Source: Gilvimarinus xylanilyticus
Lineage (GTDB): Bacteria; Pseudomonadota; Gammaproteobacteria; Pseudomonadales; Cellvibrionaceae
Length of the DNA: 64,000 nt
Reading direction: 5' to 3'
Assembly (NCBI RefSeq): GCF_024195295.1
Contig: NZ_JAMFTH010000007.1
Span: 1-64,000 of the forward strand
Part shown: one piece after another, positions 18,897 to 27,933 of the stretch
Layout of the letters: every line of letters begins with the position of its first letter
Position numbering within the stretch: the stretch's first letter is position 1
Translations under genes and position numbers: made by a program
The notes under the pieces: model-generated
Seen by the model: the letters and a program-made list of their open reading frames with translations, nothing else
Database searches by the model: none
What the model was told of the DNA's origin: nothing

Positions 18897-19475
18897 CTAA
18901 TGATTGCTCACTTTAAGGGCACTAAACACATCGTTAAAGCTGTGCGCTACGGGCTCGATATCCAGATAGCGGTCCAGACGGTGGGAGATTTCATCGGCGC
19001 TGATCAGGCCGCAGATTTGCTCGCTATCGTCCAGCACCAACAGGTAGCTGGCGCCTTCAAATTCCAGCACTTCCACCAAGTCCGAGATACGCGAGCGCTC
19101 CATGGTCTTGCGGGTAATACCCTGCAGGCGCACGGTGGGGGTCATGATGTCTTTAACCGTCAGGTCGGCGCGGGCCACGCCCATGGCCGAAGCGGTGGCG
19201 AGCACTTTAACGCTTTCGATATCGCGCACGCTGATAATGCCCAGCAACTCATTTTTGCGCCCCACCACCAATTTAACTTTAGAGTGGGTAATGCGCATTA
19301 AATAGCCAGCATCTTCAACGCTCACATCCTGATCGATCACCATGGGTTGGTGAGTATCAAAATCGATAAACACCTTGTCCGCTGGACTGCTCAGGGTCAG
19401 TTGCGGGGTTTCTATATTGGATAACAACAGTTTGTGATTTAAACGACAAACAGGAATGCTAGGTACGGGTTTCAT
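18897..19475 (-). CDS. CBS-domain pair protein
   Basis: Protein of 192 residues with two CBS motifs. The first covers PLVIDQDVSVEDAGYLM-like sequence (about residues 45-105); the second starts at VKDIMTPTVRLQ and ends with GLISADEISHRLDRYLD. CBS pairs bind adenine nucleotides and regulate partners. No catalytic domain is attached. ATG 19475 has a GGAG ribosome binding site eight bases upstream and is preferred over an upstream in-frame start at 19520. The gene is followed by a strong terminator and preceded on the same strand by a 114-residue exported protein. Confidence 0.87.
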   Translation of the reverse strand: MKPVPSIPVCRLNHKLLLSNIETPQLTLSSPADKVFIDFDTHQPMVIDQDVSVEDAGYLMRITHSKVKLVVGRKNELLGIISVRDIESVKVLATASAMGVARADLTVKDIMTPTVRLQGITRKTMERSRISDLVEVLEFEGASYLLVLDDSEQICGLISADEISHRLDRYLDIEPVAHSFNDVFSALKVSNH

Positions 19476-19532
19476 AAACTTCTCCACTCGCAGCCCACAG
19501 GCTACGATTTCTAAACACAATTTAGGTAAGGG

Positions 19533-19877
19533 TTAAACGCTGAAAATGTGTTTAGCAGGAGGCGCACGAGCGCTAAAGGCAAGGCTGGGAGAGGCACTGA
19601 AGTCGCCGCCGTACAGGCCAACGCTCAGTGATAGGTAGTTATCTTGTGGAACTGGTTCGCCACCGAAGGCAAGCTCGTGATCTGGCTCGTCGAGGGTTTC
19701 GGGGGTGTGGCCGATATCGACCTGCAGCAGATCGAGCGCCAGGGCGTCGGCCACCACCGAGGCGCCGGCGCCCTGGGACTGTCCGCCCAGGGTGAACAGC
19801 AGCAGTAAAACAGGCAAGCACCACCAGCCGGAGAACCGGCGCGGCGTTGTTGCTTGAGTGGTTGCGCTTGCTGTCAT
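19533..19877 (-). CDS. Hypothetical exported or membrane-anchored protein, 114 residues
   Basis: A basic N-terminus and one hydrophobic segment (WWCLPVLLLLFTLGG) form a signal peptide or anchor. The rest is acidic and unrecognised. Coding is supported by codon pattern and by its position 57 bases upstream of the CBS-protein gene on the same strand, but the ribosome binding site is weak. Its upstream region is occupied by the MITE-like element, which starts 78 bases before the ATG. May be a lineage-specific protein; function unknown. Confidence 0.5.
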   Translation of the reverse strand: MTASATTQATTPRRFSGWWCLPVLLLLFTLGGQSQGAGASVVADALALDLLQVDIGHTPETLDEPDHELAFGGEPVPQDNYLSLSVGLYGGDFSASPSLAFSARAPPAKHIFSV

Positions 19878-19954
19878 GTCGTTGCCTAAAACTATGGAGC
19901 CTTTTACGGCCTATGACTTATATATAAAGGCTCCAAGCTCATATTTCAATAGGC

Positions 19955-20224
19955 TAAGGGCACCTCTATTAATCCAGAGTTGCCTCTGGCTTTCAGGGCT
20001 TTCCGAGATCAGGCGGCTTTGCGACGTCGGGCTGGTTGCCCGCCGAGTAAAGCCAACACAGAAATCGGGAAGCCCTGAAAGCCCCGAAGGGCGCGGCCAA
20101 AACGCCCATCCGCTGTGTTGCTCTTCTTGCTAAGGGCTACGGCCATTAGCGGCGAAGAGCGCCGTGCGGAGTGAACGTTTTGGACTCGCGCAGAGACAAT
20201 TCTGGATTAATAGAGGTGCCCTTA
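19955..20224. mobile_element. MITE-like element 1 (270 bp, 28-bp terminal inverted repeats)
   Basis: The ends are inverted copies of each other over 28 bases with one mismatch; outermost sequence TAAGGGCACCTCTATTAATC. Both ends are flanked by TA, compatible with a duplicated TA target. Inside, a second inverted repeat (about 19998-20017 with 20065-20085) carries GGCTTTCAGGGCTT and its near complement. No open frame encodes a transposase. It fills the gap between the 114-residue gene and the 3' end of the esterase gene, 8 bases beyond the esterase stop. Strong folding potential means it could also act as a terminator. The parent transposon family is not determined. Confidence 0.78.
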
Positions 20225-20232
20225 ACGCTTCT

Positions 20233-21318
20233 TTACCAGTCCATTTTCTCTTTGATTAGCGCCGTCAGAAGCTCGGCATTGGCCCGATTGTGCACCACCC
20301 GAGGGTGCTGGCCATAACCGGTAAATGGGAAAAACACGGTTTCAAACCGGCCGTCGGGATACTGCTCGCGCATTTGCTGCACGGCCTTTTCGATATATTC
20401 CGGCCAGGGCGAGCCCTCTTTGGTGGCATCCATACTGCCCAGTGCGGCCACCATCAGCGCATTCGGGTAGCGGCTGTGAATAGACTGCAGAAAATCCACA
20501 TAGGCGGCAATGCGCTCGGCCTCGGTGGGCACGGGGTCGAGCCGGTCTTCGACCAGCCAACTGTCGTTTTGCATTAAGTTGACGACCACCACCTGAGGCG
20601 CCCACTGACTGAAATCCCACTGGCTGTCGTTATCGCCATCGGCGGTTAGCTGGTCGTAAAAATCGGGCATAATAAAATCAAACCAGCTGATCATCACCCC
20701 GATACCACTTTGGGAAATCGCGCGGTAGTCGGCCCCCAGCGCGCGGGCCGTTATAGCGCCATAGGACATAAAGGCATTTTTGTCCGCCAGGTCGCCATCA
20801 CCCGCTGTTAGCGGGGCCATCACCCCCATACCGCTGGTGATTGAGTCGCCGTAAATTTCCATGCGTCGCTCTGGTAGCTCTGGTGCCGGCAAGGCTTTAG
20901 CCCCCTCGCCTAAATCTACCCCCCCAAAGCGGGTCAGCCCCTCTTCGCCCTCGGTACGCTTAACCAGGGTTAACTGATGCTCACCCGCGGGCAGGTTATC
21001 GGCCACGCCATAGCGATGCTTGCCGGGCAACAAGTCCAGCAAAATGGGGTGACTCCAATCGCGGTCGATGTAGGCACTGTAAAAGTTATTACCGGTGTTA
21101 TCGTCCAGTAGCACCGCAATCTCAGTGCCTTCAAAGCGCATATCGATGCGAGTGGCGGGCCAGCTGAGCACGGGCGCGGCCGGATCGCTAAAATCAATAC
21201 GCCCCTGATAGCTAAAGTGCTGGGTTTGATCGGGGGTGATCAGCGTTTGCGCGCTCGCACCCCAGGCGCCGCAAAAGGCGAACACCACAACCAGCAGACG
21301 GGCCGATACATATTTCAT
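20233..21318 (-). CDS. CE2-type acetyl-ester hydrolase (SGNH/GDSL), exported
   Basis: Protein of 361 residues with a signal peptide ending near GASAQ, an N-terminal beta-sandwich (about 25-130), and an SGNH hydrolase domain. The domain has the nucleophile block IYGDSITSGMG, the oxyanion Asn in NLMQND, and the catalytic His in HPRVVHN. This two-domain layout is that of carbohydrate esterase family 2, which removes acetyl groups from xylan and mannan in Cellvibrio and Clostridium. Secretion and the putative lineage fit plant or algal polysaccharide breakdown. ATG 21318 is preceded by AAGGAAC; the earlier in-frame start lacks a signal. It stands alone rather than in a polysaccharide-utilisation cluster. 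Confidence 0.88.
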   Translation of the reverse strand: MKYVSARLLVVVFAFCGAWGASAQTLITPDQTQHFSYQGRIDFSDPAAPVLSWPATRIDMRFEGTEIAVLLDDNTGNNFYSAYIDRDWSHPILLDLLPGKHRYGVADNLPAGEHQLTLVKRTEGEEGLTRFGGVDLGEGAKALPAPELPERRMEIYGDSITSGMGVMAPLTAGDGDLADKNAFMSYGAITARALGADYRAISQSGIGVMISWFDFIMPDFYDQLTADGDNDSQWDFSQWAPQVVVVNLMQNDSWLVEDRLDPVPTEAERIAAYVDFLQSIHSRYPNALMVAALGSMDATKEGSPWPEYIEKAVQQMREQYPDGRFETVFFPFTGYGQHPRVVHNRANAELLTALIKEKMDW

Positions 21319-21350
21319 GGGCTGTTCCTTATGATTCAGTTTGCACGCCA

Positions 21351-21530
21351 TTATAACGACTCATCCGTCTCGTCCCTATCGACACACACAATTTCTGCGC
21401 CCGAGGGCAGACGAATACGGGTGACACGCACCCCGGTATCGTGTTGCAACCGCTCGGGCAGCTCCGCCAGCTCCCGCCGCCTTTTGCGCCTCTTAAGCGC
21501 CCGTTTTATTTTTTTAATAATCGCTAACAT
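21351..21530 (-). CDS. Small basic hypothetical protein, 59 residues
   Basis: ATG 21530 has an AAGGAG ribosome binding site eight bases upstream, the main reason for calling it. The N-terminal third is a very basic helix (KKIKRALKRRKRRRELAE) and the rest predicts two or three beta strands ending in an acidic tail. Family unknown. It lies 32 bases upstream of the esterase on the same strand and may be co-transcribed. Confidence 0.6.
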   Translation of the reverse strand: MLAIIKKIKRALKRRKRRRELAELPERLQHDTGVRVTRIRLPSGAEIVCVDRDETDESL

Positions 21531-21849
21531 CCCCAACACTCCTTGTGTCAGGGCCGGACTATCGCGGGCAAAAGTAGAATTTTAACGAAAGGTCTAACCA
21601 GGCCGCGAATTCGTCGCGGCCCCTGTTATTTTCAGATAAGTTCCAAGCACCGCTAATTAACCGTACGCATACACATAACCCAGCGGATAACCGCTGTGAT
21701 CTGGCAATACATTGTGGGGATAAAGCTACCCATGGTTAACTCACTTTTGTGTTGTGTTTGGACTGCCCAACGGACAGGCATTTGATATTACGCAGATGCG
21801 CCGACTTGTTCAATAAGCAACCAGACATTTCTCGTGGCTTAACAGCCTG
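21531..21849. other. Intergenic region without recognised gene
   Basis: About 320 bases between the small basic protein gene and the 3' end of the 579-residue membrane protein gene. Only a short hairpin (CAGCGG-ATAA-CCGCTG, near 21682) stands out. It must hold the promoter of the minus-strand small gene and esterase, but no convincing promoter boxes were found. Confidence 0.5.
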
Positions 21850-23589
21850 TCAAGCCAAAAAGTACTCAATAAACACATACAGCCCCAACACGGCGGCCAG
21901 CAACACAGCAGAATAGACAATTTGCGGGTGGCGCAAACGCCACAAATATTGAGTCGGCTGCCAGGCCGACAACTTTTGCGCTTGCCGCAGGCGCGGATAG
22001 ACCCACTTTTTTAACTCGATCTCGGTAAAAAAACGCATTTGCGGATTGCCCAGCACCACTGCCACATGATCGGCGAATATAAAATGCGGGCTGTAGGCCA
22101 ATTCAGCGCCACTGGCAATTGTGCGCTGACCGCGGCCATCCACTAAAACCAACGACTCGCCGATTACCCCCAGCCGAGAGGCGGATAAAAAACCAAACAA
22201 GCGCTGGACCGCCCCACAGACTATGCCTAAAAAAATTGCCATGCCCGCCCCCAGCTGCAAAATACTCGCAGAGGCCTCTTCCACTGAAAAATACAACCCC
22301 AGTAAAACCAGCAAAATCAGCGCCCACATCAGCCAAATAATTTTAGCCAGCCAGTGGTGCCAAGGCTTAAGCGCTGAACTCAGCCAGAGAATATCCCGGG
22401 TACCTGTGGGGGTCATTTCACCATCGACGCTAAAGGCTGTTCCTCGGCCGGCCGAGCGAATCACCTGGCGAGTTTGTTCTTTCTCCAGCACCCAGGCGGC
22501 AATAACGCCGCCCACTATCACCAGCACAAATAACCCAATGGCCAGAGCTTCTAAATGCCGGTAGTGATTCGCCTTGCGAGTGTAGGCCTGCTCCAGCGAC
22601 TGCAAACGGGGCGAGTCTATGGTCTGCACATCGCCAGTGGTCGGGTTAACCCGACGCAGCTTAGGCTGGGTAAAATCATTAATCCACAATGCGCCCAGCC
22701 AGTACTTAATAGCCAAAGGGTCGTTTAATCCGGCGGAGCGCAATACCTCAGGGGCCAGCGGTTGGGTGACGTCATTGTCGCGATCGATAAACGCCAGCCT
22801 GGCATTGGCCACCGAGCTGTCGCCCACCAAAACCCACAACCCCTGCGGCGCTGTGGCCAATTGCAAAGGCCAGCGATACTTATGATCCAGGGTGACTTTG
22901 CGATGACTTCGCTCGCGGGCAAAACCCTCTGCATGAGTGTCCAGTACCACTACCCGGTGGTGGTTGGTATCGGCAAGCCATAAGGCGCCGTCGCGCAACA
23001 ATAACTGATTGGGAAATTTAAAGCCCTCGCGGCGCGAGGCTAGCACCTCGCCATCGCCGCTGAGCTTATACACGCTGTGGTCGGATGTATCAGCCAAGTA
23101 AATAACGTCTGTCGCCGAGTCAATGACCAACCGGAAACTGCGCGCGGGTAGGATATTCGCATTAGGCAACAAGTCGCAGCGCAGTACCGAGAGGCGGCAG
23201 CGATAAAAGCCGTCGGCTCGCTGTCCGTCATGGCCCGCCGAGCTGTGAGCTGGCGCCTGCCGCAACCGCAAAAACGCCTTCAGGTTTTGCCCAACACTCA
23301 AAGCCGCCTGGCGATGATAGATCAGCAAATCGCCGTTGGCGAAAAAATCAAAGTCTCCCACCGGGCGCAAATTCTCTGATTCTAAATCCAGGGTCCGACG
23401 CTCGCGACCGGTTTGGCTTAACCACACCCACGAGCGGTCAAAGTTGACCACCAGCTCGCCTTCGTTTACGCGCATAAAACCATAGCCTTGTAACCCCGCG
23501 CGCTGGCTACCCGCCCAAAGATACAACCCCAAGGTGCTCACGACGCAGCTGACGATGATAATAGCGGCCGCTTTGGACTTTCCCTGCAT
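21850..23589 (-). CDS. Membrane protein with NHL/beta-propeller-like extracytoplasmic domain
   Basis: Protein of 579 residues. An N-terminal membrane segment (about 8-26) is followed by a region of about 300 residues with repeated motifs such as LVIDSATDVIYLADTSDHSV and LLRDGALWLADTNHHRVVVL, typical of NHL blades. Three or four membrane helices follow (about 350-375, 415-465), then a soluble segment and a last helix at the C-terminus. No enzyme motif is seen. NHL propellers bind proteins, RNA or carbohydrates. It is not in an operon with its neighbours. Function unknown; possibly a surface or envelope scaffold. Confidence 0.75.
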   Translation of the reverse strand: MQGKSKAAAIIIVSCVVSTLGLYLWAGSQRAGLQGYGFMRVNEGELVVNFDRSWVWLSQTGRERRTLDLESENLRPVGDFDFFANGDLLIYHRQAALSVGQNLKAFLRLRQAPAHSSAGHDGQRADGFYRCRLSVLRCDLLPNANILPARSFRLVIDSATDVIYLADTSDHSVYKLSGDGEVLASRREGFKFPNQLLLRDGALWLADTNHHRVVVLDTHAEGFARERSHRKVTLDHKYRWPLQLATAPQGLWVLVGDSSVANARLAFIDRDNDVTQPLAPEVLRSAGLNDPLAIKYWLGALWINDFTQPKLRRVNPTTGDVQTIDSPRLQSLEQAYTRKANHYRHLEALAIGLFVLVIVGGVIAAWVLEKEQTRQVIRSAGRGTAFSVDGEMTPTGTRDILWLSSALKPWHHWLAKIIWLMWALILLVLLGLYFSVEEASASILQLGAGMAIFLGIVCGAVQRLFGFLSASRLGVIGESLVLVDGRGQRTIASGAELAYSPHFIFADHVAVVLGNPQMRFFTEIELKKWVYPRLRQAQKLSAWQPTQYLWRLRHPQIVYSAVLLAAVLGLYVFIEYFLA

Positions 23590-23741
23590 ACCTTGTTTTC
23601 CCTACGATATTTTTAGGCGACGCCATGGTAACCAACTTGCTGAACCCTGTCAGCGGTACTTATCCGGCAAAAAACATTAAGAGAAGATATACTAGCCTCC
23701 GCAGAACACACCCCAATTAAGAGATTTACCCCAAAAGAGCC

Positions 23742-24935
23742 ATGCCAACCACCGCGCCCGACACTCCCATCGATATAGATATTGCCGTTATCGGTGGCGG
23801 TGTAGCCGGTTTATGGTTGCTAGATCGGCTGAGAACTACCGGTTACCAGGCCGCACTGCTCACCCAGGCGCCGCTCGGCAGCGAGCAGACTCTGGCGTCC
23901 CAAGGCATGATTCACGGCGGAGTTAAATACACCCTGGCCGGGACTCTATCCGGCGCCTCAGAGGCGATTGCCGATATGCCCAAGCACTGGCGCGCCTGTT
24001 TAAACGGCGAGGGCGATGTCGATCTGCGCGAGACCCGGGTGCTGTCGGATCACTTTTATATGTGGTCCACCTCTACCCTGGGCAAGCTTACCGGCTTTTT
24101 CGCCAGCCGGGCGCTGCGCGGCCGAGTGGAAAAAGTAGCTGCCAACCAGCGCCCGCCGCTGTTTCAAAACCCCGCGTTTAAAGGCAGTTTATACAAGCTA
24201 GTGGATATGGTGTTGGATGTGCCCTCACTGTTGGCCAATCTCAAGCGCAATAACGCCGAACAGATCTTCGCCCTGCCCGCCTCTCACCAGTGGCGCAAAA
24301 ACGGCACCCGGGCCGAACTGGTGTTGGATGACGGCACCGTTGTTCGCGCCCGCCAGTTTGTATTTACCGCCGGGCGCGGCAACCAGGCATTACTTAACAG
24401 CTTAGATATCAGCCAGCCCGAGCAACAGCTGCGACCGCTCAAACAGCTGGTGGTGCGCCACCGCCACCCCTATGCCTTTTACGGCCACTGCCTGGGCGCC
24501 GACAAAACCCCGCGTTTAACCATTTCCAGCCATCCGTCACACGACGGCAGCCTGGTCTGGTATTTGGGCGGCAGCCTGGCCGAGGAGGGGGCAAATCTAA
24601 GCGATGACGAACTGATTGCCCGCGGCCGAAACGAGCTGAAACAACTCTTCCCCTGGTTGGATTTCAGCGATGCCCAATTCAGCACTTTGTTTATCGAGCG
24701 CGCCGAGCCCAAACAGCCGGGATTGGTGCGGCCCGATCAGGCCTTTGCCGAACCCGCCAACGGCCTAGACAATGTGATTGTCGCCTGGCCCACCAAACTC
24801 ACCCTGACGCCCAATATGGCGCAGCAGGTGCTGGCCCAACTGGATGGCCCCATGAATACCAACGCGGGCCTCGCGCAGCTGGCCCAACGCCTTAACACGC
24901 CCGATGTGGCGGCCCTACCCTGGGAGCAACAATGA
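23742..24935 (+). CDS. FAD-dependent oxidoreductase (DAO/glycerol-3-phosphate dehydrogenase-like)
   Basis: Protein of 397 residues with the dinucleotide-binding motif IAVIGGGVAGLWLLDRL near residue 16, the GlpD-like block LASQGMIHGGVKYTLAG, and a second FAD contact (RQFVFTAGRGNQALL). The substrate is not evident. It has no signal peptide. ATGA overlap with the aldo/keto reductase gene indicates translational coupling, and the pair continues into hisI-hisE-tatABC. A TATACT box lies about 55 bases upstream of the ATG as a possible -10 element. Confidence 0.82.
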   Translation: MPTTAPDTPIDIDIAVIGGGVAGLWLLDRLRTTGYQAALLTQAPLGSEQTLASQGMIHGGVKYTLAGTLSGASEAIADMPKHWRACLNGEGDVDLRETRVLSDHFYMWSTSTLGKLTGFFASRALRGRVEKVAANQRPPLFQNPAFKGSLYKLVDMVLDVPSLLANLKRNNAEQIFALPASHQWRKNGTRAELVLDDGTVVRARQFVFTAGRGNQALLNSLDISQPEQQLRPLKQLVVRHRHPYAFYGHCLGADKTPRLTISSHPSHDGSLVWYLGGSLAEEGANLSDDELIARGRNELKQLFPWLDFSDAQFSTLFIERAEPKQPGLVRPDQAFAEPANGLDNVIVAWPTKLTLTPNMAQQVLAQLDGPMNTNAGLAQLAQRLNTPDVAALPWEQQ

Positions 24936-25723
24936 ACACCTTTAGCCAGCGCCCGCTGGGTCAAACCGGACTAACCGTCAGTGCGCTTGGTCTGGGCACA
25001 GTCAAACTGGGGCGCAATCAGGGGGTCAAATACCCCAGCGCCTTCGAACTGCCCAGCGACGCCGAAGCCCAGACGCTGCTGGGCACCGCACTCGAGTGCG
25101 GCATTAATTTCTTCGACACCGCCCCGGCCTACGGCATCAGCGAAGCGCGTCTGGGCCAACTGCTGGGCAAAAGTGCCCACGACTGGGTCATTGGCAGTAA
25201 AACCGGTGAAGAGTTTATTAATGGCGAAAGTCACTTTGATTTTAGCGCCGAGCACACCCGCCTGAGCGTAAAGCGCTCACTCAAACGCTTAAACCGCGAC
25301 TGGCTGGATCTGGTGCTGGTGCACTCGGACGGCAATGATGTAGACATTATCGAAAACTCCGGCGCCTTCGAGGCCCTGGCCGCCCTTAAACAGGCGGGTA
25401 CGATTCGCGCCTTTGGCATGTCCAGCAAAACCGTGGCGGGCGGTATTTTGGCGGCACGCGAATCAGACTGCGTGATGGTCACCTACAACCCGGGCCACAC
25501 AGGCGAAAAGGCGGTTATTGACGAGTGCCTGCGCCTCAATAAGGGCGTGCTACTTAAAAAAGCACTGGCCAGCGGCCACCTAAACAGCGATGATGCCGAC
25601 CCGGTGCAACACTGCCTGGATTTTGCCTTTGCGCACCCAGGTGTTAGCAGTGCCATTATCGGCACCATTAACCCGCAGCATTTACGTGATAACATCGCCA
25701 AAGCAAAACGGAGTCTGACATGA
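24932..25723 (+). CDS. Aldo/keto reductase
   Basis: NADPH-dependent oxidoreductase of 263 residues with a TIM barrel: the family block [18 protein letters not shown] holds the catalytic Asp and Tyr, Lys is in GSKTGEEF and His in VLVHSDGND. It is shorter than typical 320-residue AKRs, the C-terminal part being compact. Overlaps both neighbours by 4 bases (FAD oxidoreductase and hisI). The coupled oxidoreductase pair suggests sequential oxidation and reduction of one metabolite, which is inference. Confidence 0.88.
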   Translation: MNTFSQRPLGQTGLTVSALGLGTVKLGRNQGVKYPSAFELPSDAEAQTLLGTALECGINFFDTAPAYGISEARLGQLLGKSAHDWVIGSKTGEEFINGESHFDFSAEHTRLSVKRSLKRLNRDWLDLVLVHSDGNDVDIIENSGAFEALAALKQAGTIRAFGMSSKTVAGGILAARESDCVMVTYNPGHTGEKAVIDECLRLNKGVLLKKALASGHLNSDDADPVQHCLDFAFAHPGVSSAIIGTINPQHLRDNIAKAKRSLT

Positions 25724-26115
25724 CACAAGCGGGCGAGAGCGACTGGCTCGACGCAGTAAAATGGGACGCCGACGGCCTGGTACCGGCCATCGCCCAAGAC
25801 CACCAAACCGGCCGCATTTTAATGATGGCCTGGATGAACCGCGAAGCCCTGGCACTGACCGCTGCCGAGGGCCGCGCCATTTACTGGTCGCGCTCGCGCG
25901 GTAAACTGTGGCGCAAGGGCGAGTCGTCGGGACATGTGCAAAATTTGCACGAAATGCGCCTGGACTGCGACGCCGATGTGATTGTGCTGCAGGTGGAACA
26001 ACTGGGCGGCATTGCCTGTCACACCGGGCGCGAAAGCTGTTTTTATCGCAGCTACAAAGACGGCGGCTGGCACACGGTAGACGCGGTATTAAAAGACCCC
26101 AGCGAGATTTACTAA
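25720..26115 (+). CDS. hisI: HisI, phosphoribosyl-AMP cyclohydrolase (housekeeping copy)
   Basis: Enzyme of 131 residues for step three of histidine synthesis. Motifs [14 protein letters not shown] and CHTGRESC carry the Mg-binding Asp and the three zinc Cys; [14 protein letters not shown] is the phosphate-binding block. Directly followed by hisE with a 1-base overlap and then tatABC, the standard location of hisI in pseudomonads and relatives. This identifies it as the housekeeping copy in contrast to 8558. Confidence 0.96.
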   Translation: MTQAGESDWLDAVKWDADGLVPAIAQDHQTGRILMMAWMNREALALTAAEGRAIYWSRSRGKLWRKGESSGHVQNLHEMRLDCDADVIVLQVEQLGGIACHTGRESCFYRSYKDGGWHTVDAVLKDPSEIY

Positions 26116-26456
26116 TGAGCGACAAGCAAGATATTCTGGCCGAGCTGACCCGTATACTCGAATCGCGCAAAAGCGCCGCCGACGGCGAAAAGTCTTACGT
26201 GGCCAGTTTGCACCAAAAAGGTCTGAATAAGATCTTAGAAAAAATCGGCGAGGAAGCCACAGAAACCATTCTGGCGGCCAAAGACGCCCAGGTAAGCGGC
26301 GACAAAAGCGAGCTTATTGCCGAGACCGCCGATTTGTGGTTTCACTCGCTGGTGATGCTGTCGCACCTGGATGAGTCCGCCGACAGCGTATTAAACGAAC
26401 TGGCCCGCCGCTTCGGCGTATCCGGGCACGACGAAAAAGCCGCGCGCCAGTCTTAA
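26115..26456 (+). CDS. hisE: HisE, phosphoribosyl-ATP pyrophosphatase
   Basis: Protein of 113 residues, all-helical MazG-like fold. It hydrolyses phosphoribosyl-ATP to phosphoribosyl-AMP in step two of histidine synthesis, supplying the HisI substrate. The metal-binding [16 protein letters not shown] and ETADLWFH helices are present. The ATG overlaps the hisI stop codon by one base; a longer frame into hisI is not family-like. Confidence 0.95.
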   Translation: MSDKQDILAELTRILESRKSAADGEKSYVASLHQKGLNKILEKIGEEATETILAAKDAQVSGDKSELIAETADLWFHSLVMLSHLDESADSVLNELARRFGVSGHDEKAARQS

Positions 26457-26496
26457 TTGAGCGCGCTGGCACCATTGCTAATTTGAGGAAATCACT

Positions 26497-26730
26497 ATGG
26501 CCGGCATCAGTATCTGGCAACTGTTAATCGTACTCGCCATTGTCATTATGCTGTTTGGTACCAAACGCCTGCGCGGCATGGGCTCGGACTTGGGTGAAGC
26601 CATTAAAGGCTTTAAAAAATCCGTCAGCGACGACGATAAAGATCAAGACCCCAAGCAGATCGACGCCGACGCCCCCGAGTCCGAAAGCGCCGACACCGCC
26701 AAAAGCGACGACAAAACCAAAAGCCACTAA
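26497..26730 (+). CDS. tatA: TatA, twin-arginine translocase pore subunit
   Basis: Protein of 77 residues: an N-terminal membrane helix beginning [18 protein letters not shown], the hinge [14 protein letters not shown], an amphipathic helix ([11 protein letters not shown]), and an acidic-lysine tail. TatA oligomers form the passage for folded proteins. GAGGA precedes the ATG. First gene of tatABC. Confidence 0.96.
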   Translation: MAGISIWQLLIVLAIVIMLFGTKRLRGMGSDLGEAIKGFKKSVSDDDKDQDPKQIDADAPESESADTAKSDDKTKSH

Positions 26731-26739
26731 GACCTAAAC

Positions 26740-27135
26740 GTGTTTGATATCGGCTTTTTTGAGCTGCTGGTCATCGCCATTGTGTCACTGGTGATTATCG
26801 GCCCCGAGCGCCTGCCCGAAACCGTGCGCAGCGTCAGTCTTTGGATTGGCCGACTCAAGCGCAGCCTGCGTGAAACCCGCAGTGAAATCGAAAAGCAAAT
26901 TGGCGCCGACGATATTCGTCGCCAACTGCACAACGAAGAAATTATGCGCAACCTCGAGGCCACCCGCCGAGATATTGAAGAGGCGGTAGACCCCGAGCGT
27001 ACCAAGCGCATGCACGGCCACTATGGCCCACCGCCCGAAGAGCCCATGCACGCCCACGGCGAACAAACGGGTGCTAGCAGCGCGCCGGAACAACGCAACG
27101 AGCCCGCGCGCCCACACGATTCCGACAAATCATGA
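26740..27135 (+). CDS. tatB: TatB, twin-arginine translocase receptor subunit
   Basis: Protein of 131 residues with an N-terminal membrane helix ([20 protein letters not shown]), the PERLPE turn that marks TatB, a long charged amphipathic helix, and a Pro/His-rich disordered tail. Starts with GTG. TatB joins TatC to bind twin-arginine signal peptides. Overlaps tatC by 4 bases. Confidence 0.95.
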   Translation: MFDIGFFELLVIAIVSLVIIGPERLPETVRSVSLWIGRLKRSLRETRSEIEKQIGADDIRRQLHNEEIMRNLEATRRDIEEAVDPERTKRMHGHYGPPPEEPMHAHGEQTGASSAPEQRNEPARPHDSDKS

Positions 27136-27896
27136 GCGACTCCCAGGATCAAGAACTGCCATTAGTGCAGCATTTAATCGAGCTGCGCAATCGTTTGCTG
27201 CGCGCGATTTTAGTCACCGGCATTGTCTGCGCCTGCCTGCTGCCCTTCTCGGCAGAAATCTACGATTTCGCCTCCAAGCCTTTGCAGGTGTACTTACCCG
27301 AAAACAGCCAGATGATCGCCACCGAAGTGGCCTCGCCGTTTTTAACCCCGTTTAAGCTCACTCTGTTTCTGGCGTTCGTGATCAGTGTGCCCTTTATTTT
27401 GTATCAGGCCTGGGCCTTTATTGCGCCGGGTTTATACAAGCACGAAAAACGCCTGGCAGTGCCCATTCTGGGCTCATCGGTGCTGCTGTTTTACGCGGGT
27501 ATGGCCTTCGCCTACTTTGTGGTGTTTCCCCTGGTGTTTGGTTTTTTCACGTCGGTGGGACCGGCCAATGTCGCTATCATGACCGACATCAGCCGCTATC
27601 TGGATTTTGTCCTCAAGCTGTTTTTCGCCTTTGGGGTGGCCTTCGAAATCCCCATTGCTGCGGTTCTGCTGATTTTGGCCGGGGTGGTAACCCCCGAAGG
27701 GCTGGCCAAAAAACGCCCCTATGTGATTGTGGGCTGTTTTATTATCGGCATGTTGCTAACCCCACCCGATGTGGTCTCGCAAACCCTGCTGGCGCTACCC
27801 ATGTGGCTGCTGTTTGAGGCCGGGGTGTTTTTCGGCCGTATTCTGCATCGCAAGCACGGTAGCGACGACTCAAGCGAGCATAACAGCGCCGACTAA
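27132..27896 (+). CDS. tatC: TatC, twin-arginine translocase core
   Basis: Six-helix membrane protein of 254 residues that recognises the twin-arginine motif. Family blocks [31 protein letters not shown] and LTPPDVVSQ are present. The last gene of the unit running from 23742; MITE-like element 2 begins 37 bases after its stop and may serve as its terminator. Confidence 0.97.
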   Translation: MSDSQDQELPLVQHLIELRNRLLRAILVTGIVCACLLPFSAEIYDFASKPLQVYLPENSQMIATEVASPFLTPFKLTLFLAFVISVPFILYQAWAFIAPGLYKHEKRLAVPILGSSVLLFYAGMAFAYFVVFPLVFGFFTSVGPANVAIMTDISRYLDFVLKLFFAFGVAFEIPIAAVLLILAGVVTPEGLAKKRPYVIVGCFIIGMLLTPPDVVSQTLLALPMWLLFEAGVFFGRILHRKHGSDDSSEHNSAD

Positions 27897-27933
27897 ACTT
27901 GCACCCGGCGCTTGTGGGCGCCGCGCAGCGGGT

